Positions 25,958 to 34,603 of a stretch of DNA of 64,000 nucleotides are shown piece by piece; position 1 is the stretch's first letter, and each line of letters begins with the position of its first letter. The notes under the pieces are model-generated. The model had not been told where the DNA came from. It saw only the letters and a list, made by a program, of their open reading frames with translations, and searched no databases. The position numbers and the translations under genes are program-made. The stretch is from Rhodoferax sp. BLA1 (GTDB lineage: Bacteria; Pseudomonadota; Gammaproteobacteria; Burkholderiales; Burkholderiaceae_C), in NCBI RefSeq assembly GCF_013416775.1, contig NZ_SZVI01000013.1, positions 1 to 64,000 on the forward strand. The letters are read 5' to 3'.

Positions 25958-26293
25958 TCAGCCGCGTGGCGTTTTGGGCTTGAGGCCGTGGCCCACCGGT
26001 GGCGGGCCCTGAAAGGTCTGCAACTCGTTGTCCTTGGCAAAGTTCATGCAAAAGTCCCAGGCCATCACATCGTGGGTGCGCAAGGCTTCGTCCAGAATCA
26101 CACAGCGGGTTCCTTCCACACTGGTGGGTACACACCACGGTGAATAGGTGTAGTGGCGCCCCGGTAAGGCCTGGCCCGGTCGAAACTGGCTCATGACACC
26201 GGCCAACCGTTCTGCCCAGTCACTGGGGCGAAAAGCGCGACCGCTGTGGGTCACACCCAGGATATAGACTTTTGGTGGAACAGGTGAAACCAT
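25958..26293 (-). CDS. DUF3579 family protein
   Basis: 111 residues, soluble. FRPSDWAERLAGVMSQF, YSPWCVPTSVEGTRCVILDE and MAWDFCMNFAKDNELQ correspond to the DUF3579 core found in beta- and gammaproteobacteria; function unknown. The start at ATG 26293 matches the usual short N-terminus; ATG 26347 is an alternative. Divergent from argD, the position where this family is commonly found in Burkholderiales. Confidence 0.8.
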   Translation of the reverse strand: MVSPVPPKVYILGVTHSGRAFRPSDWAERLAGVMSQFRPGQALPGRHYTYSPWCVPTSVEGTRCVILDEALRTHDVMAWDFCMNFAKDNELQTFQGPPPVGHGLKPKTPRG

Positions 26294-26519
26294 CTTGTGG
26301 CGGCCAATCTTGGGGGTGTTGACGAGATGTTGCAACGCAGCGGGCATTGTAGTGCGCTTCCCAAGTCTTATACAAGACCTGGGGTTTTCAGCAGCGCCGC
26401 ACCCCCACAACCCAGACCACCACTGCGGCTGACCAGACCATGGATTTGATCGGTCTAAAATCACGCTTCAACGGCCCAACCTGCGTTGGGCCGCTTTGTT
26501 TTCCCACGGAGATCAACGC

Positions 26520-27740
26520 ATGAACGCACCCCATCCCTTCATTGAAGCCGCCTCGCCCCACGTGATGAACACCTACGGGCGCCTGCCTATCGCCATGTCA
26601 CACGGCCAGGGCTGCCGAGTCTGGGATGTCAACGGCAAGGTCTATCTGGATGCGCTCGGTGGTATTGCGGTCAACACCCTGGGTCACAACCACCCCAAGC
26701 TGGTGCCCGCACTGCAGGACCAGATCAGCAAGATCATCCACAGCTGCAATTACTACCATGTGCCCAACCAGGAAGCGCTGGCCAAAAAGCTGGTCGAACT
26801 CTCGGGCATGAGCAATGTGTTTTTCTGCTCGACCGGGCTGGAGGCCAACGAGGCCGCACTGAAGCTGGCGCGCAAGTTTGGCCATGACAAGGGCATTGAA
26901 CGGCCGGAAATCGTGGTGTATGAAAAAGCCTTCCACGGCCGCTCGATCGCCACCTTGAGCGCCACCGGCAACCCCAAGGTCCAGGCCGGATTTGGCCCGC
27001 TGGTAGAAGGTTTTATCCGTGTGCCGATCAACAACATCGAGGCTCTCAAGGCCGCCACCGAAGGCAACCCGAATGTCGTGGCAGTGTTTTTTGAAGCCAT
27101 CCAGGGTGAAGGCGGCATCAACCCGATGCACCTGGATTACCTGCGCGACTTGCGCAAGCTCTGTGATGAACGTGAGTGGTTGATGATGATTGACGAGGTG
27201 CAATGTGGCATGGGTCGCACCGGCAAATGGTTTGCCCACCAGTGGGCGGGCATCGTGCCCGACGTGATGCCGCTGGCCAAGGGCCTGGGTTCCGGCGTGC
27301 CGGTGGGTGCGGTGGTGGCTGGCCCCAAGGCCGCCCAGATTTTCCAGCCCGGCAACCACGGCACCACCTTTGGTGGCAACCCGCTGGCCATGCGGGCCGG
27401 GGTGGAGACCATCCGCATCATGGAAGAAGACGGCCTGCTGGCCCATGCCGCTACAGTCGGCGCCCACCTGAAAGCCGGTCTGGAGACCGCCCTGGCGGCC
27501 GAACTGGCAGCCGGCATGGTCAAAGAGATTCGTGGCCAAGGCCTGATGCTGGGCATTGACCTGGCCAAACCCTGCGGTGTGTTGACCCAACGTGCCGCCG
27601 ATGCGGGCCTGCTGATCAGCGTGACCGCCGACAGCGTGGTGCGTCTGGTGCCGCCGCTGATCCTGAGCCAAGCCGAGGCCGACGAGATCGTTGCCCGGTT
27701 GTGCCCCCTGATTTCCGCTCTGTTGAAAGAAGCCCCATGA
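26520..27740 (+). CDS. argD: Acetylornithine aminotransferase
   Basis: 406-residue class-III PLP aminotransferase making N-acetylornithine in arginine synthesis. Motifs: FCSTGLEANEAALKLARK, PLP-binding MIDEVQCGMGRTG, Schiff-base lysine in MPLAKGLGSGVP, and HGTTFGGNPLA. GGAGATC upstream of ATG 26520 is the ribosome-binding site. The stop overlaps the argF start (ATGA), so the two are coupled. argA, the first enzyme of the pathway, lies at 40.3 kb. Confidence 0.95.
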   Translation: MNAPHPFIEAASPHVMNTYGRLPIAMSHGQGCRVWDVNGKVYLDALGGIAVNTLGHNHPKLVPALQDQISKIIHSCNYYHVPNQEALAKKLVELSGMSNVFFCSTGLEANEAALKLARKFGHDKGIERPEIVVYEKAFHGRSIATLSATGNPKVQAGFGPLVEGFIRVPINNIEALKAATEGNPNVVAVFFEAIQGEGGINPMHLDYLRDLRKLCDEREWLMMIDEVQCGMGRTGKWFAHQWAGIVPDVMPLAKGLGSGVPVGAVVAGPKAAQIFQPGNHGTTFGGNPLAMRAGVETIRIMEEDGLLAHAATVGAHLKAGLETALAAELAAGMVKEIRGQGLMLGIDLAKPCGVLTQRAADAGLLISVTADSVVRLVPPLILSQAEADEIVARLCPLISALLKEAP

Positions 27741-28711
27741 ACCCGGTCAACTTCGGTATCCCCAGCACCATCCCCAAAGGCGCACCACCGGTGCGTCACT
27801 ACCTGCAGTTCTCTGACCTGCGGGCCGATGAATACGCCTACCTGCTCGAGCGCGCGGCCTTCATCAAGGCCAAGTTCAAGACCTTCACCCGGCACCAGCC
27901 GCTGGTGGACCGCACGCTGGCGATGATTTTCGAAAAGGCCTCGACCCGCACCCGTGTCAGTTTTGAGGCCGGCATGTACCAGCTCGGTGGCAGCGTGGTG
28001 CACCTGACCACCGGCGACAGCCAGTTGGGCCGTGCCGAACCGATTGAAGACAGCTCGCGAGTCATCAGCCGCATGGCCGACTTGGTGATGATCCGCACCT
28101 ACGAGCAAACCAAGATCGAGCGTTTTGCCGAATATTCCCGCGTGCCGGTGATCAACGGCCTGACCAACGAGTTTCACCCCTGCCAGATCCTGGCCGACAT
28201 CTTCACCTTCATTGAACACCGTGGCCCGATCCAGGGCAAGACGGTGGCCTGGGTCGGTGACGGCAACAACATGGCCAACACCTGGCTGCAGGCTGCCACG
28301 CTGCTGGACTTCAAGGTCAATGTAAGCACACCCAGTGGTTACGAAGTCAATGAAAAAATAGCCTCTGGCCCAGATGGCATAAGGGCAGGCAGCTATGAAA
28401 ACTTTAGCAATCCGCTGGACGCCTGCCGCGGCGCTGACCTGGTCACCACCGACGTCTGGACCAGCATGGGTTATGAGGCCGAGAACGAGGTGCGTAAACA
28501 GGCTTTTGCCACCTGGCGGGTCAGCAGCGAGATGATGGCCGTGGCCCAACCCAAGGCCTTGTTCATGCACTGCCTGCCCGCCCACCGCGGTGAAGAGGTG
28601 GATGCCGAGGTGATCGACGGGCCACAAAGTGTGGTCTGGGACGAGGCCGAAAACCGCATGCATGTGCAAAAGGCGCTGATGGAATACCTGCTGCTGGGCC
28701 GCCAAGCGTGA
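27737..28711 (+). CDS. argF: Ornithine carbamoyltransferase
   Basis: 324 residues. Carbamoyl-phosphate loop EKASTRTRVSFEAG, TNEFHPCQILAD, ornithine-binding HCLPAHRGEE and DVWTSMG are all intact, so it should be active. Residues about 205-221 (NEKIASGPDGIRAGSYEN) replace the usual surface loop between the SPxGYE strand and the next helix, and they are encoded by a copy of the interspersed repeat. Overlaps argD by 4 bases. Confidence 0.95.
   Translation: MNPVNFGIPSTIPKGAPPVRHYLQFSDLRADEYAYLLERAAFIKAKFKTFTRHQPLVDRTLAMIFEKASTRTRVSFEAGMYQLGGSVVHLTTGDSQLGRAEPIEDSSRVISRMADLVMIRTYEQTKIERFAEYSRVPVINGLTNEFHPCQILADIFTFIEHRGPIQGKTVAWVGDGNNMANTWLQAATLLDFKVNVSTPSGYEVNEKIASGPDGIRAGSYENFSNPLDACRGADLVTTDVWTSMGYEAENEVRKQAFATWRVSSEMMAVAQPKALFMHCLPAHRGEEVDAEVIDGPQSVVWDEAENRMHVQKALMEYLLLGRQA
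28351..28401 (+). repeat. Interspersed repeat copy 5, inside argF
   Basis: ATAGCCTCTGGCCC, spacer AGATGGC, ATAAGGGCAGGCAGCTATGAAA: forward sense, close to the pmd-operon copies and read in frame through argF. Confidence 0.85.
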
Positions 28712-28751
28712 TGGCGCTGCGCTGCCAGACCGAGGTTTTGCGAGCACCCGC

Positions 28752-29078
28752 ATGAAAACGCGCCGCCAGTACATTCCCGTCACCGACATCGAGCCCGGCA
28801 TGGTGCTGGGCGAGACCGTCCAGGTGGTGGAGCGTGGTTTGCTCAGCATGGTGTTGCCACCCGGCCACCCGCTCACCGCCGACAACCTCAACCAGTTGCG
28901 TGCCCACCACGCCGAATACATCTGTATCGACCAGCCCGATGATCGCAGCGACGAACAAATCGCTCTGGACACCGAGCAGGCGGCGCGCCGGGTGCAAGAG
29001 ATTTTCAAAGACTGCAAGCTGGATGACCCCACCCTGCTGTCGCTGTTTGACCAGGTGATGGCTTACCGTACCGCATGA
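28752..29078 (+). CDS. Hypothetical partner of the HDOD protein
   Basis: 108 residues, soluble. The start TRRQYIPVTDIEPGMVLGET resembles the small N-terminal domain that precedes HD-GYP and HDOD output modules (DUF3391-like: v..l..GM.l). The C-terminal half is helical. It overlaps the HDOD gene by 4 bases and so is probably its co-translated partner. No catalytic residues are evident. Confidence 0.7.
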   Translation: MKTRRQYIPVTDIEPGMVLGETVQVVERGLLSMVLPPGHPLTADNLNQLRAHHAEYICIDQPDDRSDEQIALDTEQAARRVQEIFKDCKLDDPTLLSLFDQVMAYRTA

Positions 29079-29944
29079 TGAGCCACCCACCCATCACCCG
29101 CGACACGGTCATCCAGCACAGCCGGTTGATGCCGAGTTTTCCCATCCTGGTGCAAGAGATTCTGGCCACGCTGGACAACCCCGACACCAACCTCAACACC
29201 CTGGCGAACTACATCAACCTGGACCCGGTAATAACAGCCCGCGTGCTGTCGGTGGCCAATGCCGCCGCCTCAGGCAGGCAACGGGATGCCAACGTTAACA
29301 ACATTTTTGCCGCCACCTCGCTGATTGGTCTGGCCAAGGTGCGCAGCATCACCCTGATCAGCAGCCTGGGTGGTTTCATCCAAAAAGCGGCCGCACTCAC
29401 GCTGCCCACCGCGTTTTGGGAACACAGCGTGGCCATCAGCATCTGCGCCCAGGAACTTACCCGCCATGTGGCCCAGCCGGTGAGTCCAGACGCCGCGCTG
29501 ATCTCGGGCATGTTGCACGACATCGGCCAACTCTGGCTTTTTGCGCTGGATGCCGACACCGCGCGCGCTTGCTGGCAACAAGCCATCCATTCCGATTTGG
29601 GCATTGAGGAACTGGAGCGAGAGGCCTTTGGCCTAGACCACGCCATCATCGGTGCCTGGCTGGCCGAGCACTGGAAGCTGCCCCCCACCATCGTGCAGGC
29701 CATCCAGCACCACCACAACCCGGACAGCGCGCTGGACAACCCGCTGGTGCCCTTGCTCCATGTGGCCGAGGTGCTGGGCAATGCGCTGGACCTGGGTCAC
29801 CGCGACCAGAACCGCGTCACCCATATCTCCAGCGCCGCATGTCAGACGCTGGAGCTGGTGTGGGACGACAACATCCGACCGCTGTTTGGCCAGATCGAGG
29901 CACGTAGCCGACACGCCAACCAGTTTTTTAACCAGGCCCGTTGA
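29075..29944 (+). CDS. HDOD domain protein
   Basis: 289 residues. The HDOD domain occupies about residues 20-215: LVQEILATLDNPDTNLNTLA, LDPVITARVLSVANAA, then GMLHDIGQLWLFAL, where the HD pair is present although HDOD proteins usually lack phosphodiesterase activity. Such proteins act in signalling, motility or biofilm control. Coupled to the preceding small gene. Confidence 0.88.
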   Translation: MMSHPPITRDTVIQHSRLMPSFPILVQEILATLDNPDTNLNTLANYINLDPVITARVLSVANAAASGRQRDANVNNIFAATSLIGLAKVRSITLISSLGGFIQKAAALTLPTAFWEHSVAISICAQELTRHVAQPVSPDAALISGMLHDIGQLWLFALDADTARACWQQAIHSDLGIEELEREAFGLDHAIIGAWLAEHWKLPPTIVQAIQHHHNPDSALDNPLVPLLHVAEVLGNALDLGHRDQNRVTHISSAACQTLELVWDDNIRPLFGQIEARSRHANQFFNQAR

Positions 29945-29988
29945 TTCATGTTCAAACACCCTGCTCCAGATGTTTCAGAGACCCTGCC

Positions 29989-30177
29989 ATGAATGACAAA
30001 GACAAAAAATTCTGGATGCTGGTGCTCAAGCTGGCACTGGGCGCGATTGCTCTGATCACATTTTTTGGTGTTGGCCTGTACTACACCGCCAAATACAACA
30101 CCTATGCGCCGCCGGACACCCCACCGACGACCGACTGGGGCATTGCCAAAGACTCCCCCATTCGCAACAAGCGCTGA
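29989..30177 (+). CDS. Small single-pass membrane protein
   Basis: 62 residues: short charged N-terminus (MNDKDKKFW), one membrane helix (MLVLKLALGAIALITFFGVG), then a Tyr/Pro-rich tail (YNTYAPPDTPPTTDWG). Function unknown. 44 bases after the HDOD gene on the same strand, convergent with the feo genes. Confidence 0.6.
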   Translation: MNDKDKKFWMLVLKLALGAIALITFFGVGLYYTAKYNTYAPPDTPPTTDWGIAKDSPIRNKR

Positions 30178-30216
30178 CAAGCCGCCGCCCGAACCGCTGG
30201 CACCACAAGGTGATGC

Positions 30217-30450
30217 TCAGCGCTTGGGGTGAAAATGCACGGTTTGCTCTGGCTGGGGCTGTGTCGACGCTGCCGTTATCGAGCCCGGGCACTGGCCACA
30301 GCGACCACAGTCAGAGTGGCAGCTGGGGGCACGACCCAAAGCGCGGTGCAGCCGCCCCAGTCGCTGGCGTAGCGTGTTGGGCAGCACATACCACAGGCAG
30401 TACAGCGCCGCCAAGCTCACCAGCACGACCACCGCCCAGGTCTGGCCCAT
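30217..30450 (-). CDS. Small Cys-rich membrane protein next to feoB
   Basis: 77 residues: one N-terminal membrane helix (AVVVLVSLAALYCLWYVL), a basic segment, then CHSDCGRCGQCPG, four cysteines that could bind an Fe-S cluster or metal, and a His-containing end. Two bases separate it from the feoB stop. Resembles small proteins annotated DUF6587 that accompany feoB in Burkholderiales; it may play the accessory role FeoC plays elsewhere, by inference only. Confidence 0.7.
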   Translation of the reverse strand: MGQTWAVVVLVSLAALYCLWYVLPNTLRQRLGRLHRALGRAPSCHSDCGRCGQCPGSITAASTQPQPEQTVHFHPKR

Positions 30451-30451
30451 C

Positions 30452-32341
30452 TCAGCCCGCCCCCCACATCAGGGCCAGTCGGTATGTGACCCAGCTGGCA
30501 AGGTAAGCCAGCGCAAACAGGTACAGCGTCACCAGCAAGGGGTAACGCCAGGAGTTGGTTTCACGGCGCACCGCTACCAGGGTCGAGATACACTGCGGTG
30601 CAAAAATGAACCACACCAGCAGCGACAAGGCGGTGGCCAGCGACCAGCTGTGTGCAATCAGCGGACTCAGCTGGGCCGCCACATCCTCACCGGTGGCCGA
30701 CAACGCGTAGACCGTGCCCAGGGCACCCACCACCACCTCTCGCGCCGCCATACCAGGCACCAGGGCCACCGCAATCTGCCAGTTGAAACCAATCGGTGCC
30801 ACCAGCACCTCAAGCCAGTGCCCCAACATACCGGCAAAGCTGTGGTTGATGGCCGCATCGGTTGCCCCAGCAGGCGCTGCCGGAAAAGTCGCCAAAAACC
30901 AGAGCAGGATGGTCAGCGCCAGGATGATGCCACCCACCCGTTTGACAAAAATCGCGGCCCGCTCGTACAAGCCATGCGCCAGATTGCGCACATTGGGCAG
31001 GCGGTAGGCTGGCAGCTCCATCACCAGCGGCGTCGGCCGCGCCTGGGCGCGCCACAACATGGCCACCGCGGCCACCGCCATGGCCGAGACAATACCCCCG
31101 ACATACAGGCCAAACATCACCAGCCCCTGCAGGTTAAACACCCCCCAGACCGTGCGGCTCGGGATGAAGGCACCAATCAGCAGCGCATAAACCGGCAACC
31201 GGGCCGAGCAGGTCATCAGCGGCGCAATCATGATGGTGACCAGCCGATCACGCCAATGGGTGATGCTGCGCGTGGCCATGATGCCCGGCACCGCACAGGC
31301 AAAACTCGACAACAGTGGAATGAAGGAGCGCCCGGACAAGCCCACCGTGCCCATCACCCGGTCCAGCAAAAACGCCGCACGCGGCAGGTAACCAGAGTCC
31401 TCCAGCACCAGAATGAAAAAAAACAGGATCAGGATCTGCGGCAAAAACACCAGAACCCCACCGGCCCCGGCCAGCACACCATCCACCAGCAGGCTGCTCA
31501 ACGGCCCGTCAGACAACAGGCCACGCACCCCATCAGACAAGCCCTCCACCAGCGACTTGATCTGATCCATGGGCCACACGGCCCAGCTGAACACCGCCTG
31601 GAACATCAGAAACAGCGTGGCGGCCAGCACCAGCATGCCCCACAGCGGGTGCAACACCACCGCGTCAATCGCATCGTCGGTGTGCAGGCTGCCTTCAGGC
31701 TCCTGCACCGCCAGCTTGATCACACGACGCACCTCCTGCTGGGTGGCCATCACCTCGTCCACCTGCGGTGCATGCCAGGTCATCTGCTGTTTGAGGCGTT
31801 TTTTCGACTTGGCCAGATCCACCTTGGCCAGGTAGGTCAACAGCTCCTGGGCACCGTCGTGGCGGATACCGACCGTCTCAATCACCGGCATGGCCAGCTC
31901 TCGCGCCAGCAGCGCACGGTCCACCGTGATGCCACTGTGGCGCGCTGCGTCACTCATGTTCAGCGCCAGCACCAGCGGCAAATTCAGCGCACGCGCTTCG
32001 AGCACCAGGCGCAAGTTCAGACGCAGGTTGGTGGCATCCACCACACACACCACCAGGTCCGGCAAGGGCTCGTTGGGGCGCTGCCCGGTGACGATGTCGC
32101 AGGTGATCTGCTCGTCAGCGCTCAGGGCGTTGAGGCTGTAGGCACCGGGCAAATCCAGCACCACCACCTGGCGGCCCGAGGCGGTCTCCAAGTGCCCCTC
32201 TTTGCGCTCCACGGTGACACCGGCGTAGTTGGCCACCTTCTGGCGGCTGCCGGTGAGCAGGTTGAACAAGGCGGTTTTGCCACAGTTGGGGTTGCCCAGC
32301 AGTGCCACGCGCAGCGGAGGAAGGTGGGTGTGATCCGTCAT
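30452..32341 (-). CDS. feoB: Ferrous iron transporter B
   Basis: 629 residues. The N-terminal G domain has G1 GNPNCGKTALFN, G3 DLPGAYSL and G4 NMSD; the membrane part has the two Gate repeats, including GRSFIPLLSSFACAVPGIMATR and AREVVVGALGTVYA. Imports Fe2+ across the inner membrane. Shorter than E. coli FeoB (773) but complete for the compact class with both gates. Operon feoA-feoB-Cys-rich protein on the minus strand; no convincing Fur box was found upstream. Confidence 0.95.
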   Translation of the reverse strand: MTDHTHLPPLRVALLGNPNCGKTALFNLLTGSRQKVANYAGVTVERKEGHLETASGRQVVVLDLPGAYSLNALSADEQITCDIVTGQRPNEPLPDLVVCVVDATNLRLNLRLVLEARALNLPLVLALNMSDAARHSGITVDRALLARELAMPVIETVGIRHDGAQELLTYLAKVDLAKSKKRLKQQMTWHAPQVDEVMATQQEVRRVIKLAVQEPEGSLHTDDAIDAVVLHPLWGMLVLAATLFLMFQAVFSWAVWPMDQIKSLVEGLSDGVRGLLSDGPLSSLLVDGVLAGAGGVLVFLPQILILFFFILVLEDSGYLPRAAFLLDRVMGTVGLSGRSFIPLLSSFACAVPGIMATRSITHWRDRLVTIMIAPLMTCSARLPVYALLIGAFIPSRTVWGVFNLQGLVMFGLYVGGIVSAMAVAAVAMLWRAQARPTPLVMELPAYRLPNVRNLAHGLYERAAIFVKRVGGIILALTILLWFLATFPAAPAGATDAAINHSFAGMLGHWLEVLVAPIGFNWQIAVALVPGMAAREVVVGALGTVYALSATGEDVAAQLSPLIAHSWSLATALSLLVWFIFAPQCISTLVAVRRETNSWRYPLLVTLYLFALAYLASWVTYRLALMWGAG

Positions 32342-32356
32342 GCAGGGCGATCTGAG

Positions 32357-32641
32357 TCAGAGCGGACGAACCTGAACCAGCGCTGCCTCGTGGCTGCGCA
32401 AGGCAAAGGTGGTGTGCCCCACACGCACCGCCAACGGATCGTGCCCCGGGTAACCGTGGGCGATCACCCGCACCACCTCACCAGGCAAAAAACCGATTTC
32501 GAGCAAACGCAGCGCAATGCCGCGTTCTTCCTCGTCGTGAGTGTCGGCCATGCCCACCACCACGGCGCGCGCCTGTTTGGCCAGTTGGTCCAGACCGATG
32601 CTCGGCTGGTCGCTTGGTGTGGTCGGTTGCGGGGAGGTCAT
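32357..32641 (-). CDS. feoA: FeoA family protein
   Basis: 94 residues with the SH3-like FeoA core: IALRLLEIGFLPGEVVRVIA, then DPLAVRVGHTTFALRSHEA. Small cytoplasmic partner needed for FeoB transport. ATG 32641 is preceded on its strand by TCGCTTCACATGTTC, a weak ribosome-binding context. 15 bases before feoB. Confidence 0.92.
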   Translation of the reverse strand: MTSPQPTTPSDQPSIGLDQLAKQARAVVVGMADTHDEEERGIALRLLEIGFLPGEVVRVIAHGYPGHDPLAVRVGHTTFALRSHEAALVQVRPL

Positions 32642-32722
32642 GAGAACATGTGAAGCGAGAACTGTGCCGAGTTTAGTCATCTTCAAAACGGCGCCATCGC
32701 GCGCCCGGCACACAAGTGGCCG

Positions 32723-33937
32723 TTAAGCCGGCCCACCCCCATACAACCAGGGCTGATCCAGCAACCGTTGGCCCAGCACACGCATGGCCAGGTCACGGCC
32801 CAGGCGCATCGGCCCGGTCAGGTGGTAAATCTGGCCATTCTGCAGAGCGCGTGCCTGCACCTTGGCATTGCGCTGCCAGCGCTGGTTGGCGTAATCCTGG
32901 ATCAGTGCCGGCACCCGGCCCAGCACAGCTTGGTTGCCTGACTCCGCAGCAAATACACCCGCAGCCCCCAGCAGCTTGGCCAGTGTGGCTGCGTCTTCAA
33001 TCGCCATGGCAGCTCCCTGCGCCAGGTACGGCACCATCGGGTGCGCCGCATCCCCCAGCAGCGCCACCCGGCCCAGCGCATGTTCGTGCGCACCGCGCAT
33101 CGGCAGGCGGATGCTCAGCGGCCACAGGCGCCAAGCCTCGATGGCATGGATCAGGTCACGCAAGGGGGCACAGCTGTCCGCCACAATGCGCTGCAAATCG
33201 GCTGCGTTAGCACTGTGGTCCCAGCTGGTGATGTCACCCTGGACCTGACCGTGCACGATACCGACCACGTTCATCCAGTCCCCCCCGCGCACCGGGTACT
33301 GCACCACATGCATACGCGGCCCGAACCAGGCGGTGACCTGCTGGGTTTGCAGATGTTTGGGCAAGTCACTTTGCTTGACCATGGTGCGGTAGGCCAGATG
33401 CCCGGTGGGCTGGGGCTTGCCGTCGTGTAACAGTTGCTGGCGCAGGTTGCTCCAGGCGCCATCGGCGGCCACCAACACATCGGCCTGCGGCTGCTGGCCG
33501 TCTTGCAATTGCGCGGTGACATGGGCCTTGGTCTGCGCCACGCTGGTGACCGCGTTGGCCAGATGCAGCGCCACATCACCCCGCTGCTGAAGCACCCGCA
33601 CCAACAAAGCATGCAAATCTGCCCGGTGGATGGTGATATACGGTGCGCCATAACGCCGAACCATGTCCGCACCCAACGTCAGTTCACCCAGTACCGTGCC
33701 CGATGTGGCGCTGCGAAATTGCAAGCGGTGTGGAAACGCGGCCAAACCGGTCAGGTCATCTTTCAAACCCCAGCCGTGCAACACCCGCACCGCATTAGGG
33801 CCGAGCTGGATGCCCGCGCCGAACTCGGAAAACGCGGCAGCGCGCTCGTACAAAGACACTTTGGCACCCGCCTGGGCACAGGCCAGCGCCGCAGACAAAC
33901 CACCAATCCCCCCACCCGCAACAAGAACCTCAGCCAT
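32723..33937 (-). CDS. FAD-dependent aromatic hydroxylase (salicylate / 3-hydroxybenzoate 6-hydroxylase type)
   Basis: 404 residues. Class A flavoprotein monooxygenase: N-terminal VLVAGGGIGGLSAALACAQ binds FAD, DVLVAADGAWSNLRQQL is the DG motif, and GRVALLGDAAHPMVPYLAQG is the second FAD motif. Closest family resemblance is to 3-hydroxybenzoate 6-hydroxylase and salicylate hydroxylases. No ring-cleavage gene for gentisate or catechol is adjacent, so the substrate is open. Monocistronic by spacing; separate from pobA at 61-62 kb. Confidence 0.88.
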   Translation of the reverse strand: MAEVLVAGGGIGGLSAALACAQAGAKVSLYERAAAFSEFGAGIQLGPNAVRVLHGWGLKDDLTGLAAFPHRLQFRSATSGTVLGELTLGADMVRRYGAPYITIHRADLHALLVRVLQQRGDVALHLANAVTSVAQTKAHVTAQLQDGQQPQADVLVAADGAWSNLRQQLLHDGKPQPTGHLAYRTMVKQSDLPKHLQTQQVTAWFGPRMHVVQYPVRGGDWMNVVGIVHGQVQGDITSWDHSANAADLQRIVADSCAPLRDLIHAIEAWRLWPLSIRLPMRGAHEHALGRVALLGDAAHPMVPYLAQGAAMAIEDAATLAKLLGAAGVFAAESGNQAVLGRVPALIQDYANQRWQRNAKVQARALQNGQIYHLTGPMRLGRDLAMRVLGQRLLDQPWLYGGGPA

Positions 33938-34050
33938 GACAACTCTTTCGTCGACCAACCATTGATCGTGGCGATTGTCGGCAAAGTCAGACCTCACTTA
34001 TCAACCCGAGCACTTATTTTTTTGTAGCTTGGCGGGCGTACACTTTGACC

Positions 34051-34497
34051 ATGGACGAAACACGACAACGCATTCAGCTGGTTCGACTTTTGTATGTGAG
34101 TCGGGCTGTGGGACCCCAAACAACGGCGGTAACGGACTCGATCCTGTCCGTCGCACAAAGTGCCAACCGACAACGCGGCATCACTGGCGTTTTGTGCCAG
34201 GGCCAAGGCCTGTACCTGCAGGTGCTCGAAGGTGAGCGAGGTGTCATCAACGCCCTTTACAACCGCATCACGCAGGACCGGCGCCATCAGGATGTGCAGT
34301 TGTTGTTGCTCGAAGAAATCAGCCAGCGCCGTTATGCCGACTGGGCCATGGCCCATGTGCTGCTGGCCGACGATGACCCGATGGTCCAGCTCCACCACCC
34401 TGAATTCGACCCCTACTCGGCACCTGGCGCATCGGTGCTGAAGATGGTGGCGGACCTGGTGGCCAAAGGCCAGCGCATTCGCAAGACCTCGGTGTAA
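34051..34497 (+). CDS. Short BLUF-domain blue-light sensor
   Basis: 148 residues consisting of a BLUF domain (about 9-105) and a short C-terminal cap. Key flavin residues are present: Y15 in LLYVSRA, N39 before GITGVL, Q58 in LYLQVLEG, and W98/M100 in YADWAM. Binds FAD and switches on blue light. There is no fused effector, so it must act through a partner, as in short BLUF proteins such as PixD or YcgF-like systems; none is adjacent. Start at ATG 34051. Confidence 0.93.
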   Translation: MDETRQRIQLVRLLYVSRAVGPQTTAVTDSILSVAQSANRQRGITGVLCQGQGLYLQVLEGERGVINALYNRITQDRRHQDVQLLLLEEISQRRYADWAMAHVLLADDDPMVQLHHPEFDPYSAPGASVLKMVADLVAKGQRIRKTSV

Positions 34498-34512
34498 ACC
34501 AAACAGGCTCAC

Positions 34513-34562
34513 GGTTGCTATTAATACAAAAGCAACCAGCCCTTATATAAATTGGGCAAAAC
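34513..34562 (-). repeat. Interspersed repeat copy 6 (diverged)
   Basis: Intergenic, between the BLUF gene and the hrpA 3' end: GGTTGCTATTAATACAAAAG then CAACCAGCCCTTATATAAATTGGGC. The GCTA and AGCCCTTAT arms are recognisable, but the order is rearranged relative to the other copies. Confidence 0.55.
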
Positions 34563-34603
34563 AGTGATTTGACCTGTGAACCGGGCCAGTCAGGCGAGCA
34601 AGC

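Noticed and set aside
30452-32341. FeoB truncated relative to E. coli
   Set aside because: Both Gate repeats and the G domain are complete; compact FeoB of this length is normal in betaproteobacteria.
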